This document shows positions 10,805 through 18,914 of a stretch of 64,000 bases of DNA, one piece after another. How positions within the stretch are numbered: position 1 is the stretch's first letter; each line of letters begins with the position of its first letter. Source of the DNA: Sphingomonas psychrotolerans. Its GTDB lineage: Bacteria > Pseudomonadota > Alphaproteobacteria > Sphingomonadales > Sphingomonadaceae. Location: the NCBI RefSeq assembly GCF_002796605.1, contig NZ_CP024924.1, forward strand, positions 91,489-155,488, in the 5' to 3' direction. The position numbers were made by a program, and so were the translations under genes. The notes under the pieces were generated by a model, which had not been told where the DNA came from, ran no database searches, and saw nothing but the letters and a program-made list of their open reading frames with translations.

Positions 10805-11884
10805 CTAGTCGAACAAGGGCAGCGCTTCTCTCACCGTAGACGCCGATCGGTCGAAATTCGAGACGGTCACGCCGACCAGGCGTACGCCTTTCTCAGTCGG
10901 CAAGACGGAGCGTATCAGCGCAAGGCTCGCGTCGCGCAGAGCTTCCTGTGTCGTCACCAGCGCCGGCAGGGTCCGGCTTCGCGTGATGTTCTGAAAGTCG
11001 CCATACTTCACTTTGACGGTGACGGTCCGGCCAAATTCCTGGGCCTTCTCACACCAGTTCCAGACGTCATCCGCCTGACGCAACACGCCTGCCTCGATCT
11101 CTAGGTCCTCTTGCAAATCGCGATCGAACGTCGTCTCAGAGCCTGACGATTTGCGCTCACGATCGGGATTGACCGGGCGCTCGTCGATGCCCCGAGCGAT
11201 CAGATAGTACCATTCGGCTGAGCTGCCTAAATTCTGCTGAAGGAAAGCCAGCGTCTTGTCGCGGAGGTCAGCACCTGTCTCGATGCCAAGGCCGGCCATC
11301 TTCTTGGCGGTGACCGGTCCTACACCGTGGAACCGCGAGACGGGCAGGCTCTCTACCCATGCAGCGCCCATATCGGGCGTCACCGCGAACTGGCCGTTGG
11401 GCTTGCGCTGATCAGAGGCGAGTTTGGCGAGGAACTTATTGTACGAAACGCCTGCCGACGCAGTGAGCCCGGTTTCCTCCAATATGCGCGCGCGGATCTC
11501 TCTGGCCGTCTTCCAAGCCGTCTCGATCCCGCGCCGGTTCGCCGTCACGTCGAGGTAGGCTTCATCCAGCGACAGCGGTTGGACGAGGTCGGTATAGTCG
11601 GAGAAGATCGCGTGGATCTGCCGCGAGACGGCCTTGTACACGTCGAAGCGCGGCGGCACGAAGACCAGCTCGGGACACCTGCGAAGTGCAGTGACCGAAG
11701 GCAATGCGGAGCGCACGCCGAATTTGCGAGCCTCATAGCTGGCCGCTGCCACGACGCCGCGGGCCGCAGCGTGGCCCACAGCTACAGGCTTGCCCCGAAG
11801 CGCCGGCTCATCGCGCTGCTCGACCGACGCGAAGAAGGCGTCCATGTCGACATGAATGATCTTTCGGTCGACCGAGTCTGGCAT
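10805..11884 (-). CDS. dinB: DNA polymerase IV (Y-family translesion polymerase)
   Basis: 359 residues. The N-terminus IIHVDMDAFFASVEQRD carries the first catalytic Asp pair, LSLDEAYLDVT near residue 105 the second, and VGPVTAKKMAGLGI near 185 is the helix-hairpin-helix. The C-terminal little-finger domain ends in REALPLFD, which resembles a beta-clamp-binding motif. It copies past lesions at the cost of fidelity. It is transcribed away from the SbcCD-like pair, and the 99-bp gap between them holds an exact alphaproteobacterial LexA box, so SOS control is likely. The length is typical for the family. Confidence 0.96.
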   Translation of the reverse strand: MPDSVDRKIIHVDMDAFFASVEQRDEPALRGKPVAVGHAAARGVVAAASYEARKFGVRSALPSVTALRRCPELVFVPPRFDVYKAVSRQIHAIFSDYTDLVQPLSLDEAYLDVTANRRGIETAWKTAREIRARILEETGLTASAGVSYNKFLAKLASDQRKPNGQFAVTPDMGAAWVESLPVSRFHGVGPVTAKKMAGLGIETGADLRDKTLAFLQQNLGSSAEWYYLIARGIDERPVNPDRERKSSGSETTFDRDLQEDLEIEAGVLRQADDVWNWCEKAQEFGRTVTVKVKYGDFQNITRSRTLPALVTTQEALRDASLALIRSVLPTEKGVRLVGVTVSNFDRSASTVREALPLFD

Positions 11885-11905
11885 GGGCTCAAAATAGCGG
11901 AGCTT

Positions 11906-11920
11906 GAACAGAAAGGGAAC
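11906..11920. promoter_or_regulatory. SOS (LexA) box between dinB and the SbcCD-like operon
   Basis: GAAC at 11906-11909 and GAAC at 11917-11920, separated by exactly 7 bases (AGAAAGG), match the alphaproteobacterial LexA operator GAAC-N7-GAAC. It lies 22 bp before the dinB start and 64 bp before the SbcD-like start, so it could control both. Confidence 0.75.
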
Positions 11921-11983
11921 GATTTAGGACGCATGTGAGCAGATGCTGTGTCCGTTGTCGGCAACGAACGCTATAAGGGCGAA

Positions 11984-13093
11984 ATGAAGTTCATCCACTC
12001 CGCCGACTGGCAGCTAGGCAAACCCTTTGGCCGCTTCGATTCCGATGTCCGCGGTGCGCTGACGGAAGCCCGCTTCGACGCCGTTGACGCGCTTGGGAGC
12101 GCCGCCGCCGAGCATGGCGCCGAACACGTCATCGTCGCCGGCGACATCTTCGACACCGAAGGGCCTGAAGACCGAACAATCGTTCAGGCGATCTCGCGGA
12201 TGGATCGGCATGGCTGCCGCTGGTGGCTCCTGCCCGGGAACCACGACTTCGCGCGCAATGGCGGGCTGTGGGACCGGGTCCGGCAACGGACCAGCGACAA
12301 GATCATCGTCCTCTCCGAACCTGAGCCACGGGAGATCGAGGACAAGATCTGGCTGCTGCCCGCCCCCCTCATCCACCGACATAACCTCGAGGATCCAACC
12401 AGCCTGTTCGATACGATGGAGACCCCGGGCGCGCGGCTTCGGATCGGCGTCGCTCACGGATCGATCCGCGATTTCGGATCGCGCGGAGAGACCAAGAACC
12501 AGATCGCCCCGGATCGTGCCAGGCTGTCGGAGCTCGATTATCTAGCGCTCGGCGACTGGCACGGAGCCCTCAAGGTCGATGCACGGACATGGTATTCCGG
12601 CACGCCGGAGACCGACCGCTTCCAGCGCGATGAACCGGGTCACGCGCTCGTCGTCGAGGTCCAGCCCGACCTTATGCCGACAGTGACGCCGATCCGGACC
12701 GGCCGCTTCCAATGGCTAACGCGCGATTGGACGATCAACGACAAGGCAGCGTTCGACGCTGAATGCGACCAACTCCTTGCTGGCGTGGACGCCCCCAACA
12801 CGCTTCTGCAGCTGACCCTGGCGGGCATAACCAGCCTCGGCGAGCGGATCGCGATGCTCGGGCGGCTCGAAAACGACCTCAGTCACCGCCTGCGGCATCT
12901 TGGCGTGCGAGCCGATGACCTTGTCGGCCGCCCACGCGAGGAAGACCTCGCGACGCTCGCCGTGGAAGGGATGCTCGGGACCGCAGCAGCCAAGCTCAAC
13001 GCAAGGATCGACGCGGGCGGCCTGGACAGCGCCGTCGCCAAGCGAGCGCTGGAACGATTGTTCGTCGAGTACAGCCGGGAGGGCCAGGCATGA
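11984..13093 (+). CDS. SbcD/YhaO-like metallophosphoesterase, DNA repair exonuclease subunit
   Basis: 369 residues from ATG 11984, chosen because the calcineurin-like fold starts at once with MKFIHSADWQLGKPF. The metal-binding motifs are in order: DWQLG near 8, AGDIFD near 52, LPGNHDF near 84, VAHGS near 158 and LGDWHG near 190. This is the nuclease subunit of an SbcCD/Mre11-Rad50-type complex. The next gene overlaps by ATGA and encodes the SMC-like ATPase. The pair resembles the YhaO/YhaN branch more than classical SbcCD. The upstream LexA box suggests damage induction; in-frame GTG 11948 is a less likely start. Confidence 0.9.
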   Translation: MKFIHSADWQLGKPFGRFDSDVRGALTEARFDAVDALGSAAAEHGAEHVIVAGDIFDTEGPEDRTIVQAISRMDRHGCRWWLLPGNHDFARNGGLWDRVRQRTSDKIIVLSEPEPREIEDKIWLLPAPLIHRHNLEDPTSLFDTMETPGARLRIGVAHGSIRDFGSRGETKNQIAPDRARLSELDYLALGDWHGALKVDARTWYSGTPETDRFQRDEPGHALVVEVQPDLMPTVTPIRTGRFQWLTRDWTINDKAAFDAECDQLLAGVDAPNTLLQLTLAGITSLGERIAMLGRLENDLSHRLRHLGVRADDLVGRPREEDLATLAVEGMLGTAAAKLNARIDAGGLDSAVAKRALERLFVEYSREGQA

Positions 13094-15723
13094 GCCTCGT
13101 CATCCGGCAGATCGCGATCGACGGCTTCCGCAAGTTCCGGACCCCCTTCGCGATCGACGATCTCACCGAGGGATTGAACATCGTCATTGAGCCGAACGAA
13201 ACGGGCAAATCCACACTACTCGAGGCGCTGCGCGCAGCTTTCTTCGTGCGCCACACCACGCGCAATCAGCTCGCCCAGTCCTTTGCGCCGTACGGCGAGG
13301 CGGTCGGCCCCGAGATCAAGGTGACCTTCGACGTCGACGGTGCACCATGGTCGTTGACGAAACGCTTCCTCAGGAGCCCATCGCTGGAGATCACCGGTCC
13401 GCAAGGCCGTGCTCAAGGCGATGACGCGGAGGCACGGCTCAATGTGCTGCTCGGCTCGGTCCGCGACACCAGTCGTGGCGGCGATGTTTCGACTTACGGG
13501 GCATTGGGGCTGTTGTGGGTCGGGCAGACCGAGGCGCTCGCCGTTTCCGGCCCTGGGCAGATCGTTCGCGACACGATCGCGTCCACTCTCGAAGCTGAGG
13601 TCGGATCGATCATGGGCGGAGATGCCTATCGGCGCGTGCGTCAACGGATAGACGCTCAATACGAGCTTTACTGGTCTCCCAGCGGCCAGAAGCGCGGGCG
13701 ACAGAATGAAGCGCGGGAAAGGTCGGATGCTGCAGAAGCGGCGGCGCGCGAGGCCAACGAACGGCTCGCCGCACTGGAACGAAGCTTTTCCGAGCTCGAC
13801 GCCGCACGCGGTCGGCTCAAGATCGTTCAGCGGGAGATCGCAGACGAGACCGACGCGCAGGCTCGCAAAGACCTAGTCGGCTCTCTTGAGGTCGCCCGGG
13901 CGGCGGCGCAAATTCTCTCGACGCGGAAGGCCGAACGGGAGGCGGCCGCTTCGAAGCTGAAGGGACTGGAAGACCTGCAATCTCGCCACGCAGCGGCGGC
14001 TATCTCCAGTGACAACGCTACGACGGCTCTGACGACAGCTCAAGCAAAGCGCACCGAGCTCAGAGAGGCGCTCTCGACCGCCAAGGGCAAGGCGGCGACA
14101 GCGCGCGAGGAACTCGAAGCGGCGCGCAGCGAGCGACAAGACGCCCGAGCAGCGCTTGCTGCAGGTGAGCAGGCTCTCCGCCTCAATCGTCGCCAGGCCG
14201 CGACCGCAGCCGCCCGGCGTCGGCATGATGAATTGTTGAAGCTCGAGCAGTTGCACCGTGACGCGACAGCGCTGGCGGCAACCGCCATTCCTGCCAAGAC
14301 GATCGAAACGCTTGAGGCGAACGACCGGACGGTTAGCCAGGCACAGGCGATCGTTGACGCCGGCGCGACCCGGCTGGCCCTGTCGGGCACGACCGACGGG
14401 ATCACTATCGACGGCGAGCCGATGGCAGCTGGCGAGCGCACGATCACGCGCGCGACCCATATCGTGCTCGGAGGGGCCCAGTTGATCGTCAGCCCGCCGG
14501 CCGCGGCCGCCAGCGCCGAAGAGACCCTCGCGGCCGCGCTTCGCAAGAGGAGGGCTACGCTGGAGGAGCTTCAGCTCGACGACCTTGCGGCTGCCCGTTC
14601 GCGCAACGAGGCGGCACGCGACGCCGCCGCGGAGCTGCGCACGCTTGCTGCACGTATTGAAGCGGCGACGCCCGCCGACGACACCCTACCGATCGCGGCC
14701 GGTCCCGAAGCGCTGAAGCTGTTCGTCGCCGATCTCGAAAGTGAGGCAAGCGACTCAGATAGTACGCTTCCGGATGTGACAGGACTGGCGGCGGCGCTCG
14801 ACGCTGCCGACACAAAACTCGCCCGCGCCGAGGGAACACAGGACAGCGCCATCGCCGCATTGCGCCGGGTTGAGGAAGAGGATGCGCCCCTCGCCCTAAC
14901 CGAAGCCGGCGCGGTGAGTGATCTCGCCAACGCTGCGAACCTTCTCCAGGAGATCGAAGCCCGTCCGGAATGGCCGTCCCTTGATGCAGACCTGGCTAGT
15001 GCGCGTGAAACCGCAGCCGAGGCAGCCGTTCGTTTGGAGAACGCCAAGCGCGATGCGTCGGCACACGATGTCGCAGCGATCAATCGCAAGATCGATGTCA
15101 TCGACGCGCGGGTCCGGATGGCCGCTGAAACCCGCATCAGACTCGAAACCGAGATCGCCCGCCTGGAGGGCACTATCGAAAGTGAGGGCGGCCTGGGCCT
15201 GGCCGACCGCGCCGCGGCCGCTCAGGAGGAAGTGGAGGCGGCAAACGCCGCGCTCCAGCGCGTCACCGAAGAGGCAGACTCGCTGAAGCTGCTGCGCGAT
15301 ACTCTGGAAAGCGCACGAAACGAAACCGCCGCCAAGTTCGTCGGCCCGGTGGCGAAACGCGCGAAGCGATATATCGCCAAGCTGTTGCCTGACTGCGAAC
15401 TCACCTTCTCCGAGGATTTGGCGCTAGCAAGCGTGACCCGGACCGGGGTCGACGAGAGCTGCGCCAACCTCTCTCGTGGCACACAGGAGCAGCTCGCCGT
15501 TCTCACCCGGATCGCGTTCGCCGACCTTCTGCTGGAGCAGGGGAAGCCTGTGTCGCTGATCCTGGACGACCCGCTGGTCTATTCCGACGACGGGCGGCTC
15601 GACACGATGATCGAGATCCTGACCGAAGCGGCGACGCGGATGCAGATCATCCTCCTGACATGCCGCGACCGCGCTTTTCGGCACGTACCCGGGAAGAGGA
15701 TAATCCTAGGTCCGACAGCGTAG
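13090..15723 (+). CDS. SbcC/YhaN-like SMC-family ATPase
   Basis: 877 residues. Walker A EPNETGKSTLLEALRAAFF lies near residue 35, followed by about 600 residues of Ala/Glu/Arg-rich coiled coil. At the C-terminus come an ABC signature (NLSRGTQEQLAVLTRIAF, near 794) and Walker B (VSLILDDPLVYSD, near 822). No zinc-hook CxxC is evident in the coiled-coil middle; instead a short globular segment (ITIDGEPMAAGERTI, near 440) interrupts it, which fits the YhaN type rather than Rad50/SbcC. It forms the motor partner of the overlapping nuclease gene and would tether and process DNA ends. Confidence 0.9.
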   Translation: MSLVIRQIAIDGFRKFRTPFAIDDLTEGLNIVIEPNETGKSTLLEALRAAFFVRHTTRNQLAQSFAPYGEAVGPEIKVTFDVDGAPWSLTKRFLRSPSLEITGPQGRAQGDDAEARLNVLLGSVRDTSRGGDVSTYGALGLLWVGQTEALAVSGPGQIVRDTIASTLEAEVGSIMGGDAYRRVRQRIDAQYELYWSPSGQKRGRQNEARERSDAAEAAAREANERLAALERSFSELDAARGRLKIVQREIADETDAQARKDLVGSLEVARAAAQILSTRKAEREAAASKLKGLEDLQSRHAAAAISSDNATTALTTAQAKRTELREALSTAKGKAATAREELEAARSERQDARAALAAGEQALRLNRRQAATAAARRRHDELLKLEQLHRDATALAATAIPAKTIETLEANDRTVSQAQAIVDAGATRLALSGTTDGITIDGEPMAAGERTITRATHIVLGGAQLIVSPPAAAASAEETLAAALRKRRATLEELQLDDLAAARSRNEAARDAAAELRTLAARIEAATPADDTLPIAAGPEALKLFVADLESEASDSDSTLPDVTGLAAALDAADTKLARAEGTQDSAIAALRRVEEEDAPLALTEAGAVSDLANAANLLQEIEARPEWPSLDADLASARETAAEAAVRLENAKRDASAHDVAAINRKIDVIDARVRMAAETRIRLETEIARLEGTIESEGGLGLADRAAAAQEEVEAANAALQRVTEEADSLKLLRDTLESARNETAAKFVGPVAKRAKRYIAKLLPDCELTFSEDLALASVTRTGVDESCANLSRGTQEQLAVLTRIAFADLLLEQGKPVSLILDDPLVYSDDGRLDTMIEILTEAATRMQIILLTCRDRAFRHVPGKRIILGPTA

Positions 15724-15851
15724 GTGATGGCGCGGATTAAACGGCGGAGAAGCTGGTAGGCGCGAACACATCATTGCGCTCACCGCGAAAGCGGACCCCG
15801 GTTCAACAGAGGTCGGGGGCCCCAAGCCTTTCGAGAGCATGGTCGGGCCCA

Positions 15852-16655
15852 TTAGCCCGGATCTTCCGCGCCCGCGATCATCTCCTGCGCACTATGGAAA
15901 GGCTCGAACTGGACATCGTAGGATCCGCGCCGTTTGCGTCCGATCAGGCAGCCTTCCAGCCCAAAATCATTGACGATCCGCTGGACCTCATATGGGTTAG
16001 CCGCGATTCCGAAACAGACCCGAGACACGCTACCCTCGGGCAGGTGAAAGGCGTGCATTGATGAGCCCTCTTCCCGCCGTACGACCGTGAAGGTGCCACT
16101 GGCGTTTTCCGGATCGTCCTCATCGACGCCGCGCAGACACTTCACCACCCGGACTTCCTCCTCATACGCCCAGCAAAGCGGCTTGGAGAGGAACAGTCGC
16201 TGCAGCTGCTGAAAATAGTCCACCCGGAAATCATACAGCTCGCCGACAACAACCCCCGGCCCAGAGGTCGGAGCGCCGGCATACTGGCTCATGTTCGGAT
16301 TGTTCAGGTAGATGACGCTGCCGAAATGCGCCGGGATTGCATTAGTGCCGGTGTCCAGAAAACCGGCTGTGCCCACGTCGATCTCGATGACGGCGCCGCG
16401 ATGCTTGTCGGCATAGTGCGCCCACATCAGCGAGTTGGTCGCCGTGCGCGTCAATGAGCAAACGCCCATATGGCTCGCCCATATGCTGCCCTTCAGGCTG
16501 GCGGTAAGCGAGCCGAGAAATCCATATTCCCGGACATCGGGCGCCGTGGGAAAGTCGAAGGGATCGTTCAGATCCTTCGACAGGGAAAATCCGATTGTGT
16601 TGTGCTTGAGCACCGCCTCGAGGCTAGCGAGGCTCATATATTTGTAAAGACGCAT
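15852..16655 (-). CDS. DUF2971 domain protein
   Basis: 267 residues. The N-terminus MRLYKYMSLASLEAVLKHNTIGFS and the central SLMWAHYADKHRGAVIEID are the usual DUF2971 landmarks (PF11185), and a YEEEVRVVK motif follows near residue 170. The biochemical role of the family is unknown. Here it is the last of three closely packed leftward genes (HNH, HEPN, DUF2971), 29 bp after the HEPN gene. A place in a defence-like operon is suggestive but does not prove that role. The start ATG 16655 fits the family N-terminus. Confidence 0.85.
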   Translation of the reverse strand: MRLYKYMSLASLEAVLKHNTIGFSLSKDLNDPFDFPTAPDVREYGFLGSLTASLKGSIWASHMGVCSLTRTATNSLMWAHYADKHRGAVIEIDVGTAGFLDTGTNAIPAHFGSVIYLNNPNMSQYAGAPTSGPGVVVGELYDFRVDYFQQLQRLFLSKPLCWAYEEEVRVVKCLRGVDEDDPENASGTFTVVRREEGSSMHAFHLPEGSVSRVCFGIAANPYEVQRIVNDFGLEGCLIGRKRRGSYDVQFEPFHSAQEMIAGAEDPG

Positions 16656-16684
16656 CGACAGCTAAGCTCCTCAGTCGGCCCTTA

Positions 16685-18001
16685 TCATAGATGGCTCGCC
16701 GAGGAGTTCGCGGTCGCCGCTGCCTGCTCCGCTGCAATCACGGTAATTGGACGACAGCCGGGAAAACTGAGGTAGGCGGTTCGATGCAGCCAGCTTTGAT
16801 ATTGCCCCTCGAAACCGATCGCATCCAAGATGATGCGGGTCACGATTTCGCGCGCCCAGACGATATGGTCGAGCATGCGCGCGTCTGCCGGCCCCTGGTC
16901 TGGCGCAACGCCCGTATGGACGATGACATTGCGCGCGGCGGTGATCGCAGTCAGCCAGCCCGTGGGCAGATCCTCTGTGTATATGCCACGTGCCCCCAGA
17001 AGGAGGTCGAGCTTGTCCCGCAAAGAGCGGCGGTTGAGCTCGCCTACCTTGCCTCCCATCGCGGAAGGTGCGTCCGGGTCCGCCTTCAGAAACTTGCGCA
17101 CACGCTTTTTCAGTTCATGAAATGCGGCAGGATCGTCGAGAAATAACTCAGGGAGACCGGAGCGGGCGATGATGCTTTCCAGAGCACTCATGGCATTGAT
17201 AAGCCGCGACTCTTGATAGGCAACGGGCGCCGTCATCCAGCGAATGGCAGGATCAAGGCGCTCGATCGCCTCTGGTCGCTCCTCAAAGGCGCACACCGCG
17301 CAATCGAAGATCTGCCACATGAAGAGGAGATCGAAAGGCGCCATATACGGTGCGGATGTCCTGCCCCGCTGAACGACGCGGAGCGTCATCACGCCCCCCC
17401 GCACGCGCTGCTCGTAGATCGGAACGAGATAGACGTCGCAGGCTAGAGACAGCACGCGTTCGAGGTGAATGAGAAAGCGTTCGCTCTGGTCCCACCAGCT
17501 TTGGCTCTCGGAGCCTCTGGCATGAATTGCCAGCACGGCCCGCGGTTCCTGGTCGGTACCCTCCCTATACCCAGTGAACACCAGCCGACCGAGCGGGGTC
17601 TGGCGCTCGATGCCGTGGATGGTCGCCAGCTTACGGAAAAACCAGGCGCGCATGTCATTATGGTCGACACGAACGTCCCGACTGAACTCGGCCAGCCCGC
17701 AGCCTCCCTCGATCTCGACCCGACCCTCCGGATGCGACCAACGATGCAGATGAAAGGTCTCGCTCGAGAAGCGCCAGCCATCGTCCGACGCGCCTTCCAG
17801 CCTCAGGCTCGATTGGTTGTCTAATGGGCGATCGCGCGGCACGAACGGTGTCGCGGCGCGCGCTGGCGTGATGGGATCAAGTGCGATCGTAAGATTGCCA
17901 TCGTCGTCAATGCCGGCGGTGAAGCCGACCGAAACATCGGCGTCGGCTTGGGACAAGGTGCCCTGAAAGCGGATAGGATCGAGGATCGGCATGGCCCCCA
18001 C
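16685..18001 (-). CDS. ApeA-like HEPN-domain protein, putative RNase toxin
   Basis: 438 residues. The first 220 or so are beta-rich (DGWRFSSETFHLHRW, RVEIEGGCGLAEF, TPLGRLVFTGYREGTD), resembling the N-terminal domain of ApeA-type abortive-infection proteins. The C-terminal half is helical and holds AARNVIVHTG near 356, an R-x4-H motif that is the catalytic signature of HEPN RNases; a helix with ESRLINAMSALESIIA comes before it. HEPN proteins of this kind cleave RNA when infection is sensed. It starts 24 bp after the HNH gene and ends 29 bp before DUF2971. The start could also be Met4 (MPILDP). The defence role is inferred from domain type and context. Confidence 0.75.
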   Translation of the reverse strand: MGAMPILDPIRFQGTLSQADADVSVGFTAGIDDDGNLTIALDPITPARAATPFVPRDRPLDNQSSLRLEGASDDGWRFSSETFHLHRWSHPEGRVEIEGGCGLAEFSRDVRVDHNDMRAWFFRKLATIHGIERQTPLGRLVFTGYREGTDQEPRAVLAIHARGSESQSWWDQSERFLIHLERVLSLACDVYLVPIYEQRVRGGVMTLRVVQRGRTSAPYMAPFDLLFMWQIFDCAVCAFEERPEAIERLDPAIRWMTAPVAYQESRLINAMSALESIIARSGLPELFLDDPAAFHELKKRVRKFLKADPDAPSAMGGKVGELNRRSLRDKLDLLLGARGIYTEDLPTGWLTAITAARNVIVHTGVAPDQGPADARMLDHIVWAREIVTRIILDAIGFEGQYQSWLHRTAYLSFPGCRPITVIAAEQAAATANSSASHL

Positions 18002-18025
18002 CTATCACGCAATCGGCCTTGACGG

Positions 18026-18586
18026 TCAGCTTGGATGGCGGACAAGTCTGCAGCGAGCCTCAAGAGCCGAATAGATTTCCGCGGCCAAGTCGTAGTCTAT
18101 TTGGTGCTTTCCATGTGGGGTAGACGCCACGAAGCGGCCGATCTCGGAGGGCGAAAAGGAAAAGTTCTCGGGCAGCTTCAAACGTCGCTTGGCCGCGCCG
18201 TCCGCAGTGTTGCACTGGTCGCAAAGGACAGTCGGTAAAAACCGAGCCGTGCCGACGCCGGTCCAGCTGCGGGCATGATCATGGTGCTCGTGTAGGCCAG
18301 CCATCCAATCCTCGAACCTGTTGACGGTCCGTGGGAAGCGCATGGTCCAGCGCAGAATTTCAAACTTCGGTCGCTGACAACTCGGACAGGTCCAATCGGG
18401 ACCGACGCGCGCCCACAGCTGGTGACAGTGCGCGCCCTTATAAGCAGCGAACTCCTCGGGCGTCGGAACCCTGACGGGTTTGAACGTCCTCACGCCGCAC
18501 CCGGGGCATCGTCCAGGGCTAGCGAGACACTGCCATACTTTTGGGTGCCGGCAATCCATGCCGTAGGTGGGGCCGGTGCCAGGCAA
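18026..18586 (-). CDS. Zinc-binding HNH endonuclease-like protein
   Basis: 186 residues from TTG 18586; ATG 18559 is a shorter alternative. Visible zinc ligands are CPGCG near 27-30, CPSC near 66-69 and CDQC near 120. LHEHHDH near 98-104 and LCDQCNTADGAAK resemble the H-H/N...N core of HNH nucleases of the endonuclease VII kind. Reading upstream in the same frame gives DCALC before a TGA at about 18611, so a CxxC lies outside any normal start codon; the true N-terminus may be joined to the frame above by a frameshift, or translation may begin at an unusual codon. It lies between the TrlF-like ATPase and the HEPN gene, an ATPase-plus-HNH pairing reminiscent of Septu. Confidence 0.65.
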   Translation of the reverse strand: MPGTGPTYGMDCRHPKVWQCLASPGRCPGCGVRTFKPVRVPTPEEFAAYKGAHCHQLWARVGPDWTCPSCQRPKFEILRWTMRFPRTVNRFEDWMAGLHEHHDHARSWTGVGTARFLPTVLCDQCNTADGAAKRRLKLPENFSFSPSEIGRFVASTPHGKHQIDYDLAAEIYSALEARCRLVRHPS

Positions 18587-18914
18587 ACATAGTGCGCAAT
18601 CTTCGTCTCAATCTCGGGTGCCGTGAGCGAACCGAGGCCTGAGTTTACGCCAATTTTTTCAGGGAAAGGCGGGTTTGCCTGGTCCGAGTCGGTCATAGTA
18701 AGCCTCGGATTCGCAGCGGACGTCTTCCGAGGGAACGCCGCAGTCACGCATCCGGCATCTTGGCGTGAGGCAAGCAGTGACGGCGGTTGGTCGTTCCGCT
18801 CACTGATGACGGTGAAATCGTGCTGGTGGATCATAGGCAGTTCTGCTTCGCGTACCCCTGATTGGATCGCCATAATGCGCCCTGCCCCGCCGTGTTCGGC
18901 CGCGTGCCGCGCGG
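18587..18914. other. Gap between TrlF-like and HNH genes; doubtful overlapping frame
   Basis: A 142-codon leftward frame opens with GTG 18918, overlapping the TrlF stop as GTGA, and runs to 18490 over the start of the HNH gene in another frame. Its codon third positions look less GC-biased than those of the neighbours and no domain is seen, so it is not called as a gene. It might supply the missing N-terminus of the HNH protein if a frameshift joins the two. Confidence 0.3.
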
